Notes under the pieces: generated by a model
Seen by the model: only the letters and a program-made list of their open reading frames with translations
Database searches by the model: none
Told to the model about the DNA's origin: nothing
Assembly: GCA_017428525.1 (NCBI GenBank)
Contig: JAFRQQ010000037.1
Coordinates: 20,365-84,364, forward strand
Source of the DNA: Clostridia bacterium
Lineage (GTDB): Bacteria > Bacillota > Clostridia > Oscillospirales > Acutalibacteraceae
Reading direction: 5' to 3'
DNA: 64,000 nucleotides
Shown here: positions 1 to 7,723 of the stretch, in pieces
Layout of the letters: each line of letters begins with the position of its first letter
Position numbering within the stretch: position 1 is the stretch's first letter
Made by a program: the position numbers and the translations under genes

Positions 1-541
1 AGTTCTGCGTGCAGTCGTTTGCAAACCAGTCAAACAGGAATTCGTAGCATTCCCAGGCGAGCGAGGTGAAGCACGACAGGCCGAAGCCGACGGCGGATGC
101 GGTCAGCGGTGAAAGCCGTTCCCGGCCGTTGGCAGCCGCATGGATCAGATCAACGCCGACAACGACGCAGAGTACGCCGGCAAGCAGATGGACAAAGGTA
201 TCGAACCACCACCAGCGCCCGTAGACATTGAGATGGTTCCCGATGATGCAGGTGGTCACCGCCATTAGGCAGGCGATGGTCTGCTCGCGGAAGGGGAGAC
301 GGGCGAAGGTGAAATACCGCCGCGGCAGCAGATGCAGGGTCGGCAGCACAAAGAGCAGCCCCGTGTTGGCGAGCATCTGCAGTTTAAAGTGGCCGTCGGT
401 TTCTTCGCCGCGGAGCACCTGCACGGTAACGGCGATCATCGCCAGTCGGCAGAGCCACCAGAACAGATAGACGGGCAGCGGGATTTCCCGCCGCAGCGCG
501 GTCAGTTCCGTGCGGAGCTTGCGTTGGATTCTAAGCTTCAT
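1..541 (-). CDS. Partial integral membrane protein, possibly DUF2238/YjdF-like
   Basis: An open frame starts with ATG at 541 and runs off the left edge, giving about 180 residues without the C-terminus. AAAGGA lies about 14 bases upstream of the ATG, which is rather far for a ribosome-binding site. After a basic start (MKLRIQRKLRTELTALRRE) come several hydrophobic segments (PVYLFWWLCRLAMIAVTVQV, LLFVLPTLHLL, TFVHLLAGVLCVVVGVDLIH), so it is a multi-pass membrane protein. The segments WWFDTFVHLLAG and SLAWECYEFLFDW resemble the conserved Asp/His and Glu/Glu patches I associate with DUF2238 (YjdF) membrane proteins. That assignment is from memory and tentative. The gene lies downstream of the vor operon terminator, so it is probably a separate transcript. 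No function can be given. Confidence 0.6.
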   Translation of the reverse strand, partial: MKLRIQRKLRTELTALRREIPLPVYLFWWLCRLAMIAVTVQVLRGEETDGHFKLQMLANTGLLFVLPTLHLLPRRYFTFARLPFREQTIACLMAVTTCIIGNHLNVYGRWWWFDTFVHLLAGVLCVVVGVDLIHAAANGRERLSPLTASAVGFGLSCFTSLAWECYEFLFDWFANDCTQN

Positions 542-645
542 AGACCAGGTTGCGATCCTTTCAAGGTTCTGCGTTGATCATATCACACAGTTTATGCAAA
601 GTGCATACGAAAAAGTTACAGAATTATGAAGCTGTGGAAAAACAG

Positions 646-678
646 GAAAAAGCGGCTCTGCCGGAAAAACAGAGCCGC
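646..678 (-). terminator. Rho-independent terminator of the vor operon
   Basis: On the minus strand GCGGCTCTG pairs with CAGAGCCGC (9 bp, 9-base loop) and is followed by TTTTT. It lies just after the stop of the last vor gene at 685. Confidence 0.85.
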
Positions 679-684
679 AATCCG

Positions 685-1218
685 TTATGCAAACTGATAG
701 CCGCAGTTGATGGCGTTCAGGTTCGCGTCAAAGAGGTTCGCGCGGCGGGCGGAAACGACCTTGTGGAGCGCGTCCTCGAGATGCTCGTAGGAAATCGCGT
801 CACACTCACGGATCAGCTTGCCCGTGATGATCATATTCGCCAGCGTCGGCGTGCCGAGCTCGCCGGCCAGGCGCGTCGCGGGGATATAAAAGACCTTGAC
901 GTCGTCGCGCTTGACCTTGCGCTCGATCAGCGTGGAATCCACGAGGATCATGCCGCCGGGCACGACCGCGTCTTCATACTTATCCAGCGAGGGCAGGTTC
1001 ATGGCCACAAGCACATCCGGCTCGGAGACGATCGGGGAGCCGACCGGCTCGTCGCTGATGATGACGCTGCAGTTCGCCGTGCCGCCGCGCATTTCGGGGC
1101 CGTAGGAGGGCAGCCAGCTGAGCTGCTTTTCTTCCATCAGGCCCTTGTAGGCGAGAAACTTGCCGGCGAAAAGGATGCCCTGACCGCCAAAGCCCGCAAA
1201 CAGAATCTGAGTTGTCAT
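685..1218 (-). CDS. 2-oxoacid:ferredoxin oxidoreductase, gamma subunit
   Basis: This 177-residue protein is the catalytic gamma-type subunit of a 2-ketoacid:ferredoxin oxidoreductase. It begins with the glycine-rich motif [20 protein letters not shown], typical of the POR/KOR gamma domain, and its length is normal for the separate subunit. With the TPP-binding subunit (1215-1973), VorB (1973-3034) and the ferredoxin subunit (3045-3251) it forms a four-subunit enzyme. The complex interconverts branched-chain 2-oxoacids with acyl-CoA, CO2 and reduced ferredoxin in the cytoplasm. Its ATG overlaps the upstream stop (ATGA), so translation is coupled. It is the last gene before the terminator at 646-678. 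Family and subunit type are clear; specificity for branched-chain substrates is inferred from ilvE and the BCAA T-box in the same operon. Confidence 0.93.
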   Translation of the reverse strand: MTTQILFAGFGGQGILFAGKFLAYKGLMEEKQLSWLPSYGPEMRGGTANCSVIISDEPVGSPIVSEPDVLVAMNLPSLDKYEDAVVPGGMILVDSTLIERKVKRDDVKVFYIPATRLAGELGTPTLANMIITGKLIRECDAISYEHLEDALHKVVSARRANLFDANLNAINCGYQFA

Positions 1219-1973
1219 TCGGCAGCCGCCTCCTTTGCACTCTTGTCTTTATAAACGCCGAGCGGATAGTAGGGGATCATCTTCTCGTCGATCCAGGCCA
1301 GCGCCTGATCGGGCGTCATGCCCCAGTTCGTCGGGCAGGAGGAAACGACCTCCACGAGCGAGAAGCCCTTGCCCTCGACCTGATTGCGGAACGCCTTTTC
1401 GATCGTCTTTTTCGCGTTGCGCACGTTCTTGACGTTGTTGACTGCCACGCGGGCGATGAATTCCGGACCGTCGAGCGCTGCGAGCAGCTCGCTGATTTTG
1501 ACGGGATAGCCCGCCGTTGCCACGTCGCGGCCGTAGGGCGAGGTCTGCGTGACCTGCCCGGGCAGGGAGGTGGGCGCCATCTGACCGCCGGTCATGCCGT
1601 AAATGGCGTTGTTGACGAAAATGACGGTGATATTCTCATTGCGGGTCGCAGCGTGCACGGTCTCCGCCATGCCGATGGAGGCCAGGTCGCCGTCGCCCTG
1701 ATAGGTGAAGATGATGTTTTCCGGCATCGAACGCTTCAGACCGGTTGCCACAGCCGGTGCGCGCCCGTGCGCCGCCTCCACCATGTCGCAGGCAAAGTAG
1801 TTATAAGCCATGACTGCGCAGCCGACCGGCGCCACGCCGACGGTGCGGCCCTCAATGCCGAGGGTGTCGATCGCTTCCGCGACCAGACGGTGAATGATGC
1901 CGTGGGTGCAGCCGGGGCAATAATGCAGTTCTGCATCCGTCAGGCTTTTCGGTTTTTCAAAAACGACGGCCAT
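1215..1973 (-). CDS. 2-oxoacid:ferredoxin oxidoreductase, beta (TPP-binding) subunit
   Basis: This 252-residue subunit binds thiamine diphosphate. Visible signatures are HYCPGCTHGIIHRLVAEAI near the N-terminus and the TPP/Mg motif GDGDLASIGMAETVHAATR, followed by NNAIYGMTGGQMAPTS. In this family these residues hold the cofactor that attacks the 2-oxoacid (or acyl-CoA, in the reductive direction). The start ATG overlaps the VorB stop by one base and its own stop overlaps the gamma start, so the three subunits are translationally coupled. Length and motifs agree with the separate-beta-subunit VOR/KOR class. Alternative names would be KorB or generic 2-oxoacid oxidoreductase beta. Operon context favours branched-chain substrates. 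Confidence 0.95.
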   Translation of the reverse strand: MAVVFEKPKSLTDAELHYCPGCTHGIIHRLVAEAIDTLGIEGRTVGVAPVGCAVMAYNYFACDMVEAAHGRAPAVATGLKRSMPENIIFTYQGDGDLASIGMAETVHAATRNENITVIFVNNAIYGMTGGQMAPTSLPGQVTQTSPYGRDVATAGYPVKISELLAALDGPEFIARVAVNNVKNVRNAKKTIEKAFRNQVEGKGFSLVEVVSSCPTNWGMTPDQALAWIDEKMIPYYPLGVYKDKSAKEAAAE

Positions 1974-3034
1974 CAGTCATTGCCTCCTTTCAGTGCTTCG
2001 ACCGCGGCAATGATCTGCGCGGGGTCGGGAATCATGCCGCCGGCGCGGTTGCAGAGCACAACGGGCTTCTCGCAATTCTGCGCCAGACGGATATCGTCGA
2101 TCATCTGCCCCATGGAAAGCTCCACGGAAACAAAGGCCTTCACATGCTTCGCGGCAGCCGCGATCGGCGCCTTCGGGAAGGGCCAGACGGTGATCGGACG
2201 GATCAGACCGGCCTTGACGCCCTTTGCGCGCAGGGCCACCACCGCGTTTTTGGAAACGCGGGCGGCGATGCCGAAGGCCACCAGGCAGTATTCCGCATCG
2301 TCCATCATGTAGCTTTCGTAGCGGACTTCCTCTTTTTCAATCTGCGCATAGCGCTCGTAACGCTCGAAGTTCGTGCGCTCAAGCTCCTCGGGCACAAGAT
2401 AAAGAGAATTGATGATGTTGTGCTTGCGCTGCATCTGCGTGCCGGTCACGGCCCAGGGCTTGTCGATGACGTTGACGTGCTCCTCGGGCAGGATCACGGG
2501 CTCCATCATCTGACCCATCGTGCCGTCGGCAAGCAGCATGGAGGGCATGCGGTATTTGTCGGCCAGATCGAAGGCCAGGCTCGTCAGATCGGCCATTTCC
2601 TGCACGGAAGCAGGGGTGAGCACGATCAGGTGATAGTCGCCGTGACCGCCGCCCTTGGTCGCCTGATAATAATCGGACTGCGAGGGCTGAATGCCGCCCA
2701 GACCCGGGCCGCCGCGCTGCACGTTGACGATCAGCGCAGGCAGGTCGGCGCCGGCGATGTAGGAAATGCCTTCCTGCTTGAGGGAAACGCCCGGCGAGGA
2801 GGAGGAGGTCATCACGCGCTTGCCCGTGGAGGCAACGCCGTAGACCATGTTGATCGCGGCAACTTCACTTTCCGCCTGCAGGAAGACGCCGTCGATTTTC
2901 GGCATCCGCTTGGCCATGTAGGCGGCGAGCTCGGTCTGCGGGGTGATCGGGTAGCCGAAATAGTGGCGGCAGCCCGCGCGAATGGCAGCCTCGGCGATTG
3001 CCTCGTTGCCCTTCATCAATACTTTTTCTGCCAT
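1973..3034 (-). CDS. vorB: 2-ketoisovalerate:ferredoxin oxidoreductase alpha subunit (VorB)
   Basis: This 353-residue protein matches the PP-like and transketolase C-terminal domains of the alpha subunit. Conserved stretches are LMKGNEAIAEAAIRAGCRHY and FGYPITPQTELAAYMAKR, then TSSSSPGVSLKQEGISY and QRGGPGLGGIQPSQSDYYQA. I place the start at the ATG beginning MAEKVLMKG (3034), six bases after GAGGTG. A GTG three codons upstream would put the ribosome-binding site inside the gene. The ferredoxin subunit ends at 3045, so the genes are nearly contiguous. The protein pairs with the beta and gamma subunits to convert branched 2-oxoacids to acyl-CoAs or, driven by reduced ferredoxin, the reverse. 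Regulation by the Val T-box at 7324-7641 implies the reductive, biosynthetic direction (inference). Confidence 0.93.
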   Translation of the reverse strand: MAEKVLMKGNEAIAEAAIRAGCRHYFGYPITPQTELAAYMAKRMPKIDGVFLQAESEVAAINMVYGVASTGKRVMTSSSSPGVSLKQEGISYIAGADLPALIVNVQRGGPGLGGIQPSQSDYYQATKGGGHGDYHLIVLTPASVQEMADLTSLAFDLADKYRMPSMLLADGTMGQMMEPVILPEEHVNVIDKPWAVTGTQMQRKHNIINSLYLVPEELERTNFERYERYAQIEKEEVRYESYMMDDAEYCLVAFGIAARVSKNAVVALRAKGVKAGLIRPITVWPFPKAPIAAAAKHVKAFVSVELSMGQMIDDIRLAQNCEKPVVLCNRAGGMIPDPAQIIAAVEALKGGND

Positions 3035-3044
3035 CTTCAACACC

Positions 3045-3251
3045 TCACTTTTCCACCGTGATCACGCAGTCCGGGCACATCGTTGCGCAGAACGCACAGC
3101 CGATGCACTGGCTCTGATCCGTCATTTCCGCAGGGGAATGCCCCTTGCGGTTGATCTTATCCTTTGCGATGATCAGGATATGCTTCGGGCAGGCGGAAAC
3201 GCAAAGTCCGCAGCCCTTGCAGATATCCGTGCGAAAGGTTACCTTAGGCAT
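3045..3251 (-). CDS. 4Fe-4S ferredoxin-type delta subunit of the 2-oxoacid oxidoreductase
   Basis: This 68-residue small iron-sulfur protein carries two [4Fe-4S] motifs, CKGCGLCVSACP and CIGCAFCATMCP, the usual layout of the delta subunit of ketoacid oxidoreductases. It passes electrons between the TPP subunit and free ferredoxin. I chose the ATG at 3251 (MPKVTF), eight bases after AGGAG; a TTG two codons upstream is too close to that site. The gene is 15 bases from the upstream ATPase gene and 10 bases from vorB, clearly in one operon. Confidence 0.93.
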   Translation of the reverse strand: MPKVTFRTDICKGCGLCVSACPKHILIIAKDKINRKGHSPAEMTDQSQCIGCAFCATMCPDCVITVEK

Positions 3252-3266
3252 ACACAAAGTCTCCTG

Positions 3267-3911
3267 TCAATAGTATTTCTTCTGCAGCGTCAGCGGCAGC
3301 ATCCCCGGCGCGGCGATCTCGGCGCGCGCGGCGGTAAAAACAACCGGCAGACCGGCAAGCCCGGCGAGGGCTTCCGCTTCGGACGCGGTGGCCGTGACGT
3401 CTGCAAGCGTGGTTTCTTCTCCGAGGTTGGAGTTGTTGACGATTCCAGTGAAGGTCAGACCGCAGGCGGCCTCGATTTCCCGCAGCACGGTCAGCGCGTC
3501 TTCTGCTGTCTGCGTGAGCGGGCGGTAGAAATTGACCACATAAAGCATGTCAAAATCGTTTTCCTCCAGAATCGCCGGCACATAGCGGCCCAGGGCATAG
3601 GCGCCGCGGTCGTCGCCCCCGATATCCAGCACCGCCCGGCGCTGCCGGTTCTGCACGAGCGAATACGCCTCGCTCGGCAGGGCGGGCAGGTCAACGCTGC
3701 TGTTGGCAAAGGGCAGGCTGATCACTTCGATCCCTGCCGCCCGCAGCTGCGCCTCACTGTCCTTGGTGCGAAAATAGGGGTTGACGATATCCAGATCCGC
3801 GATCGCAACGTCGAATCCCTGCGCTTTCAGCGCAAAGGCCGCGTTGACCGCGAGATTCGTTTTGCCGCTGCCGTAGTGGCCGCAAAAGAGGGTAATGCGG
3901 CGGTTCAGCAT
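3267..3911 (-). CDS. P-loop ATPase/GTPase of the MinD/CobQ type in the vor operon
   Basis: This 214-residue protein has a deviant Walker A at its start (FCGHYGSGKTNLAVNAAFAL) and a SIMIBI-type switch region (DLDIVNPYFRTKDSEAQL), with DIGGDDRGAYALGRY as the likely Walker B region. It is a soluble MinD/CobQ-like nucleotide-binding protein. The start overlaps the ilvE stop by seven bases and the ferredoxin gene follows after 15 bases, so it belongs to the BCAA operon. No biochemical role is known to me. Possible jobs are assembly of the Fe-S oxidoreductase or control of the ketoacid step, both inference from context. It lacks the CXXC pair I would expect of ApbC/Nbp35-type Fe-S carriers. Confidence 0.8.
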   Translation of the reverse strand: MLNRRITLFCGHYGSGKTNLAVNAAFALKAQGFDVAIADLDIVNPYFRTKDSEAQLRAAGIEVISLPFANSSVDLPALPSEAYSLVQNRQRRAVLDIGGDDRGAYALGRYVPAILEENDFDMLYVVNFYRPLTQTAEDALTVLREIEAACGLTFTGIVNNSNLGEETTLADVTATASEAEALAGLAGLPVVFTAARAEIAAPGMLPLTLQKKYY

Positions 3912-4978
3912 ACCTTATGGCACCAGCCGCGCGTATCCTCGATCTTGCCCCACTGGATGCCGGTCAGCTCGTCATAGAGCGCCTGCGTCACAGCGCCGAT
4001 CTTGCCGCCGTTGACGGTGTATTCCTTGCCCTTGTAGCTCAGCCAGCCGATCGGGGAAACGACCGCAGCCGTGCCGGTGCCCCAGGCTTCCTCGAGTGTG
4101 CCGTTCTCCGCCGCTTCAAACAGCTCGTCCACGGAGATCAGACGCTCGCTGACGGGATAGCCCTGCTCCTTGAGCAGCTCCACGCAGGATTTGCGGGTGA
4201 TGCCGGGCAGCACGGAGCCGGTCAGCTTCGGGGTGACGATCTCGCCGGCGATCTTGAACATGACGTTCATCGAGCCGACTTCTTCGATATATTTGCGCTC
4301 CACGCCGTCCAGCCAGAGCACCTGGGTGAAGCCCTTCTGCTCGGCCTTTTCGCCGGCACGCAGGCTGGCCGCATAGTTGCCGCCGCACTTGGCATAGCCG
4401 GTGCCGCCGCGCACGGCGCGCACGTCGTCGGATTCGATTGCGATCTTGACGGGATTGATGCCCTCGGCATAGTAAGCGCCGACCGGGGAGCAGATCAGAG
4501 CGAAGGTCGCGTGATGCACCGCGTGCACGCCCAGGCTCTCGTCATTGCCGTAAAGGAAGGGGCGCAGATAGAGGGAGGTGCCCTCCTGATGGGGGATCCA
4601 GTCCTTTTCCAGCTCCACAAGCGTGTCAAAAATCTTCAGGCAGAAGTCCTCGTCGATCTGCGGCAGGCACAGACGCTCCGCGCTGTTGTTCAGGCGGCGG
4701 ATATTCTCCATCGGGCGGAACATTTTGATGTCGCCGTTCAGGGTGCGATAGGCCTTCAGACCCTCAAAGATCTCCGCGCCGTAATGCAGCACGGTGGAGG
4801 CGGGATGGATGGGGATCGGGCCGAAGGGGACGATGCGGGCGTTGGCCCAGCCCGTCTCGGGCGCATAATCCATGAGGAACATGTGGTCGGTGAAGATCTT
4901 GCCGAAGCCGAGCTTGCTCTCATCCGTCGGCTTTGCCTTCGGGGTCGTCGTCTTGGTGATTTGAATGTTCAGTTCCAT
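3905..4978 (-). CDS. ilvE: Branched-chain amino acid aminotransferase
   Basis: This 357-residue PLP fold-type IV transaminase interconverts Val/Ile/Leu and their 2-oxoacids with glutamate/2-oxoglutarate. The N-terminal part (FTDHMFLMDYAPETGWANAR, LHYGAEIFEGLKAYR, MFRPMENIRRLNNSAERLC) and LWLDGVERKYIEEVGSMNVM match the large type of bacterial BCATs. The PLP lysine lies in a later conserved segment. It is 33 bases downstream of the HTH-cupin ligase gene and overlaps the ATPase gene by seven bases. In the proposed pathway it is the last step, aminating the 2-oxoacid made by the oxidoreductase. ATG at 4978 is preceded by AAGGAGATGTCAAT. Confidence 0.95.
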   Translation of the reverse strand: MELNIQITKTTTPKAKPTDESKLGFGKIFTDHMFLMDYAPETGWANARIVPFGPIPIHPASTVLHYGAEIFEGLKAYRTLNGDIKMFRPMENIRRLNNSAERLCLPQIDEDFCLKIFDTLVELEKDWIPHQEGTSLYLRPFLYGNDESLGVHAVHHATFALICSPVGAYYAEGINPVKIAIESDDVRAVRGGTGYAKCGGNYAASLRAGEKAEQKGFTQVLWLDGVERKYIEEVGSMNVMFKIAGEIVTPKLTGSVLPGITRKSCVELLKEQGYPVSERLISVDELFEAAENGTLEEAWGTGTAAVVSPIGWLSYKGKEYTVNGGKIGAVTQALYDELTGIQWGKIEDTRGWCHKVC

Positions 4979-5011
4979 ATTGACATCTCCTTTGAAAGAT
5001 TGATATGCAAA

Positions 5012-7297
5012 TTATAATTGCTTGCGAATGATTTTGCCGCTGGTGGTCTTGGGCAGGGAATCGCGGAAGACGACCAGACGGGGGTATTTATACGGCGCGG
5101 TGTGGTGCTTGACGTATTCCTGGATCTCCTTTTTCAGCTCCTCGGTCGGCTCCGTGCCCTTGGTGAGCACGATGCTGGCCTTGACGATCTGACCGCGCAC
5201 CTCATCCGGCGCCGGGGAGACGCCGCATTCGAGCACATAGGGCAGCTCCATAATGACGCTTTCGATCTCGAAGGGGCCGATGCGGTAGCCGGAGGATTTG
5301 ATCATATCGTCCACGCGGCCAACGTACCAGTAGAAGCCGTCCTCATCGCGCCAGGCGGTGTCGCCGGTGTGATAGAAGCCGTCGCGCCAGGTGTTTGCCG
5401 TGCTTTCCGGATCGTTGTAATAGTAAAGCGCCAGGCCGCAGGGGAGACCCTTGGAGATATCGATCACGATCTCGCCCGTTTCACCGTCGGGCACGTCGTT
5501 GCCGTCCGCGTCCAGCAGGTGGATGTTGTAGATCGGCGAGGGCTTGCCCATGGAGCCGACCTTGTGCGGCGCGCCGACCATGTTGCAGATGATCACGGCG
5601 GTTTCGGTCTGGCCGAAGCCCTCCATGATCTGCAGGCCGGTCGCCTTTTCAAACTGACGGTAGACCTCGGGATTGAGCGCTTCGCCCGCGGTGGTCATGC
5701 GCTTGACGGAGGAGAAATCGTATTTGGAAATATCCTCCTTGATCATCATGCGCAGCATCGTCGGCGGTGCGCAGAAGGTCGTGATCTGGTATTTTGCAAA
5801 CATCGGCAGGATGTCGTCGGCGTGGAAACGGTCGAAATCATAAATGAACATCGGCGCTTCGCACAGCCACTGGCCGTAGAGCTTGCCCCAGGCCGCCTTG
5901 GCCCAGCCGGTGTCGGAGATGGAGAAATGCAGCCCGTCGGGGTCGACGCCGTGCCAGAATTTCGCGGTCTGGAAATGGCCGAGCGCGAGCTTGTGGGAAT
6001 GCGCCGCGATCTTCGGGTTGCCTGAGGTGCCGGAGGTGAAATACATCAGCATCAGATCGTCGCCCTGCGGACTGTCCGCGGTGCGCTCGAAATGCGAGGA
6101 GAAGAGCTTGTATTCCGCGTCGAAGCTGCGCCAGCCCTCGCGTTCGCCGTTGACGATCAGCTTCTGAATCTGCGGGAAGCCCTTGCAGGCGATTTCCACC
6201 TCGTCGGCCGTGTAGCCGTCCGGCGTGCAGACGATCGCGGTCACGCCGGCTGTGCGGAAGCGATACTCAAAATCGTGCGCCTGCAGCTGATTCACGGCGG
6301 GAATCGCAATCGCGCCGAGCTTGTGCAGACCGAGGATCGCGAGCCAGAACTGATAGTGCCGCTTGAGCACGAGCATCACGCGGTCGCCCTTCTTGATGCC
6401 CAGGCTCTTGAAATAATTCGCGCACTGGGAGGAGGCGTGGCGCAGGTCGGTGAAGGTGAAGCGGCGCTCGACGTGGTCCTTGTCGACGTGCAGCATTGCG
6501 AGCTTGTTGGGGTCTTTATAGGAGATCTCGTCGATGACGTCGAAGGCGTAGTTGAAGGTGTCGGTGTTCTTGAAGCGCACCGCGGTCGGCGTGCCGTTGT
6601 CGTCCACGTCGTATTCCACGTATTTCTGCCAGACGCGCGGCTTGGTGTCCACGCTCTGCACCTTGCCGGGGCGCAGGATCTCCGTCGGCGTCAGCTCGGG
6701 GATCGGCTCGCCGGTCGGGTTGAGAACGATCGCGTAGAACTCGCAGTCCTTGCCGTCCACGGCGATCATGCCGTGCGGGGTGGCGCTGTCGTAATAAATC
6801 GTATCGCCCGGTTCAAGCACCGTGCGGTGCTCGCCGACCTGCACAAGCAGGTGGCCGCTGATGACGATATCCAGCTCCTGCCCTTCGTGGGTGGTCAGCT
6901 CGATGTCCCTGTTCTGCGCCGCCTCATCGAAAGGGCTTTTGACGTAAAGCGGCTCGGCAATGCGGTTCTGGAAGGCATAGGCCAGATTATAATAGGTCAT
7001 GCCGTGGGCGTTGGCGATTTCCTGCCCGTTGCCAGCGCGCGTGACGATCATGGCCTTCAGCGTCGGGCTGTGACCTTCGATGATATCCGTCACGTCCACA
7101 TTCAGCGCAAGCGCGCAGCGATAAAGGAAGGCGAAGTTCAGGTCGCTGTCGCCGGCCTCGCAGGCCAGGTATTCCTCTGCGGAAACGCCGGTTTTCGCCG
7201 CCATTTCGTAGGTGGTCAGGCCCTCGATCTCGCGCAGCTCCTTGATGCGGGCGGCCATTTCACGGATTTTGAAATCCAGGCCGGTGATTTGTGCCAT
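5012..7297 (-). CDS. XRE-HTH/cupin/acyl-CoA ligase fusion 1 (Val T-box)
   Basis: This 761-residue protein has three parts. Residues about 10-70 form an XRE-type helix-turn-helix (RIKELREIEGLTTYEMAAKT, then GVSAEEYLACEAGDSDL). Residues about 110-195 form a cupin (LTTHEGQELDIVISGHLLVQ, LEPGDTIYYDSATPHGMI). From about 230 to the end is an AMP-forming acyl-CoA synthetase (MYFTSGTSGNPKIAAHSH phosphate loop, GFGQTETAVI, TGDTAWRDEDGFYWYVGR, terminal KTTSGKIIRK with the catalytic lysine). It should activate a short branched acid with ATP and CoA. I start at ATG 7297, after AAGGAG; upstream codons in frame lie in the T-box terminator. It heads the Val T-box operon with ilvE and vor, so isobutyrate is the predicted substrate (inference). 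HTH-cupin modules are usually transcription regulators, so fusion to an enzyme is unusual. Confidence 0.9.
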   Translation of the reverse strand: MAQITGLDFKIREMAARIKELREIEGLTTYEMAAKTGVSAEEYLACEAGDSDLNFAFLYRCALALNVDVTDIIEGHSPTLKAMIVTRAGNGQEIANAHGMTYYNLAYAFQNRIAEPLYVKSPFDEAAQNRDIELTTHEGQELDIVISGHLLVQVGEHRTVLEPGDTIYYDSATPHGMIAVDGKDCEFYAIVLNPTGEPIPELTPTEILRPGKVQSVDTKPRVWQKYVEYDVDDNGTPTAVRFKNTDTFNYAFDVIDEISYKDPNKLAMLHVDKDHVERRFTFTDLRHASSQCANYFKSLGIKKGDRVMLVLKRHYQFWLAILGLHKLGAIAIPAVNQLQAHDFEYRFRTAGVTAIVCTPDGYTADEVEIACKGFPQIQKLIVNGEREGWRSFDAEYKLFSSHFERTADSPQGDDLMLMYFTSGTSGNPKIAAHSHKLALGHFQTAKFWHGVDPDGLHFSISDTGWAKAAWGKLYGQWLCEAPMFIYDFDRFHADDILPMFAKYQITTFCAPPTMLRMMIKEDISKYDFSSVKRMTTAGEALNPEVYRQFEKATGLQIMEGFGQTETAVIICNMVGAPHKVGSMGKPSPIYNIHLLDADGNDVPDGETGEIVIDISKGLPCGLALYYYNDPESTANTWRDGFYHTGDTAWRDEDGFYWYVGRVDDMIKSSGYRIGPFEIESVIMELPYVLECGVSPAPDEVRGQIVKASIVLTKGTEPTEELKKEIQEYVKHHTAPYKYPRLVVFRDSLPKTTSGKIIRKQL

Positions 7298-7323
7298 AGG
7301 AAAAAACTCCTTTTCGCCGGGGC

Positions 7324-7641
7324 AAAACAAAACGCTCGCCCCAAAGTTGATCTTTGAGACGAGCGAAACGATTGTGTTCACCCGCGGTACCACTCAAATT
7401 GCGCGCGTTCGCGCGCCCCTCAGGCTCCAGCAAGCCTTATGCATTCACGCAGCAGTCACGGGGAGGCTCTACTGCCCGGAAACGGGGTTCATCCTCCCGG
7501 CTCAGAAGCGACATCTGCAGGAATCGAAACCGACGGCTCGCACCAAACGCCGCCTCTCTGTGCGCCCGATTTCCCGAGAACTCTTCGTCAACGCCTTTGG
7601 GTATGGGAAACGCCGCAAAGGGCGCCTCCTTTTTATGATTA
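7324..7641 (-). promoter_or_regulatory. T-box riboswitch leader, specifier GUC (Val)
   Basis: Read on the minus strand, the leader has the Stem I distal features AGAGAGG and GGTG. The antiterminator core is GAGTGGTACCGCGGGTGAA, whose TGGT bulge pairs with a tRNA 3' ACCA end. A terminator follows, CGCTCGTCTCAAAG pairing with CTTTGGGGCGAGCG, then TTTTGTTTT. By aligning this leader with the two others at the base of Stem I (specifier, one base, CTTC, then TGAGC) I read the specifier as GUC at 7512-7510, i.e. valine. Binding of uncharged tRNA-Val would prevent termination and express the ligase-ilvE-vor operon. The T-box call is very firm; the specifier rests on manual alignment. Confidence 0.9.
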
Positions 7642-7647
7642 TAAGGT

Positions 7648-7676
7648 ATTGTAGACCAACTTCATGTATTTGTCAA
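7648..7676 (-). promoter_or_regulatory. Sigma-A promoter of the Val T-box operon
   Basis: TTGACA and TACAAT are separated by exactly 17 bases on the minus strand, directly upstream of the T-box leader. Confidence 0.85.
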
Positions 7677-7723
7677 GAGGAAAATGCGGAAATTGATGTT
7701 TTATTCACATTTCAGCGTGCATC

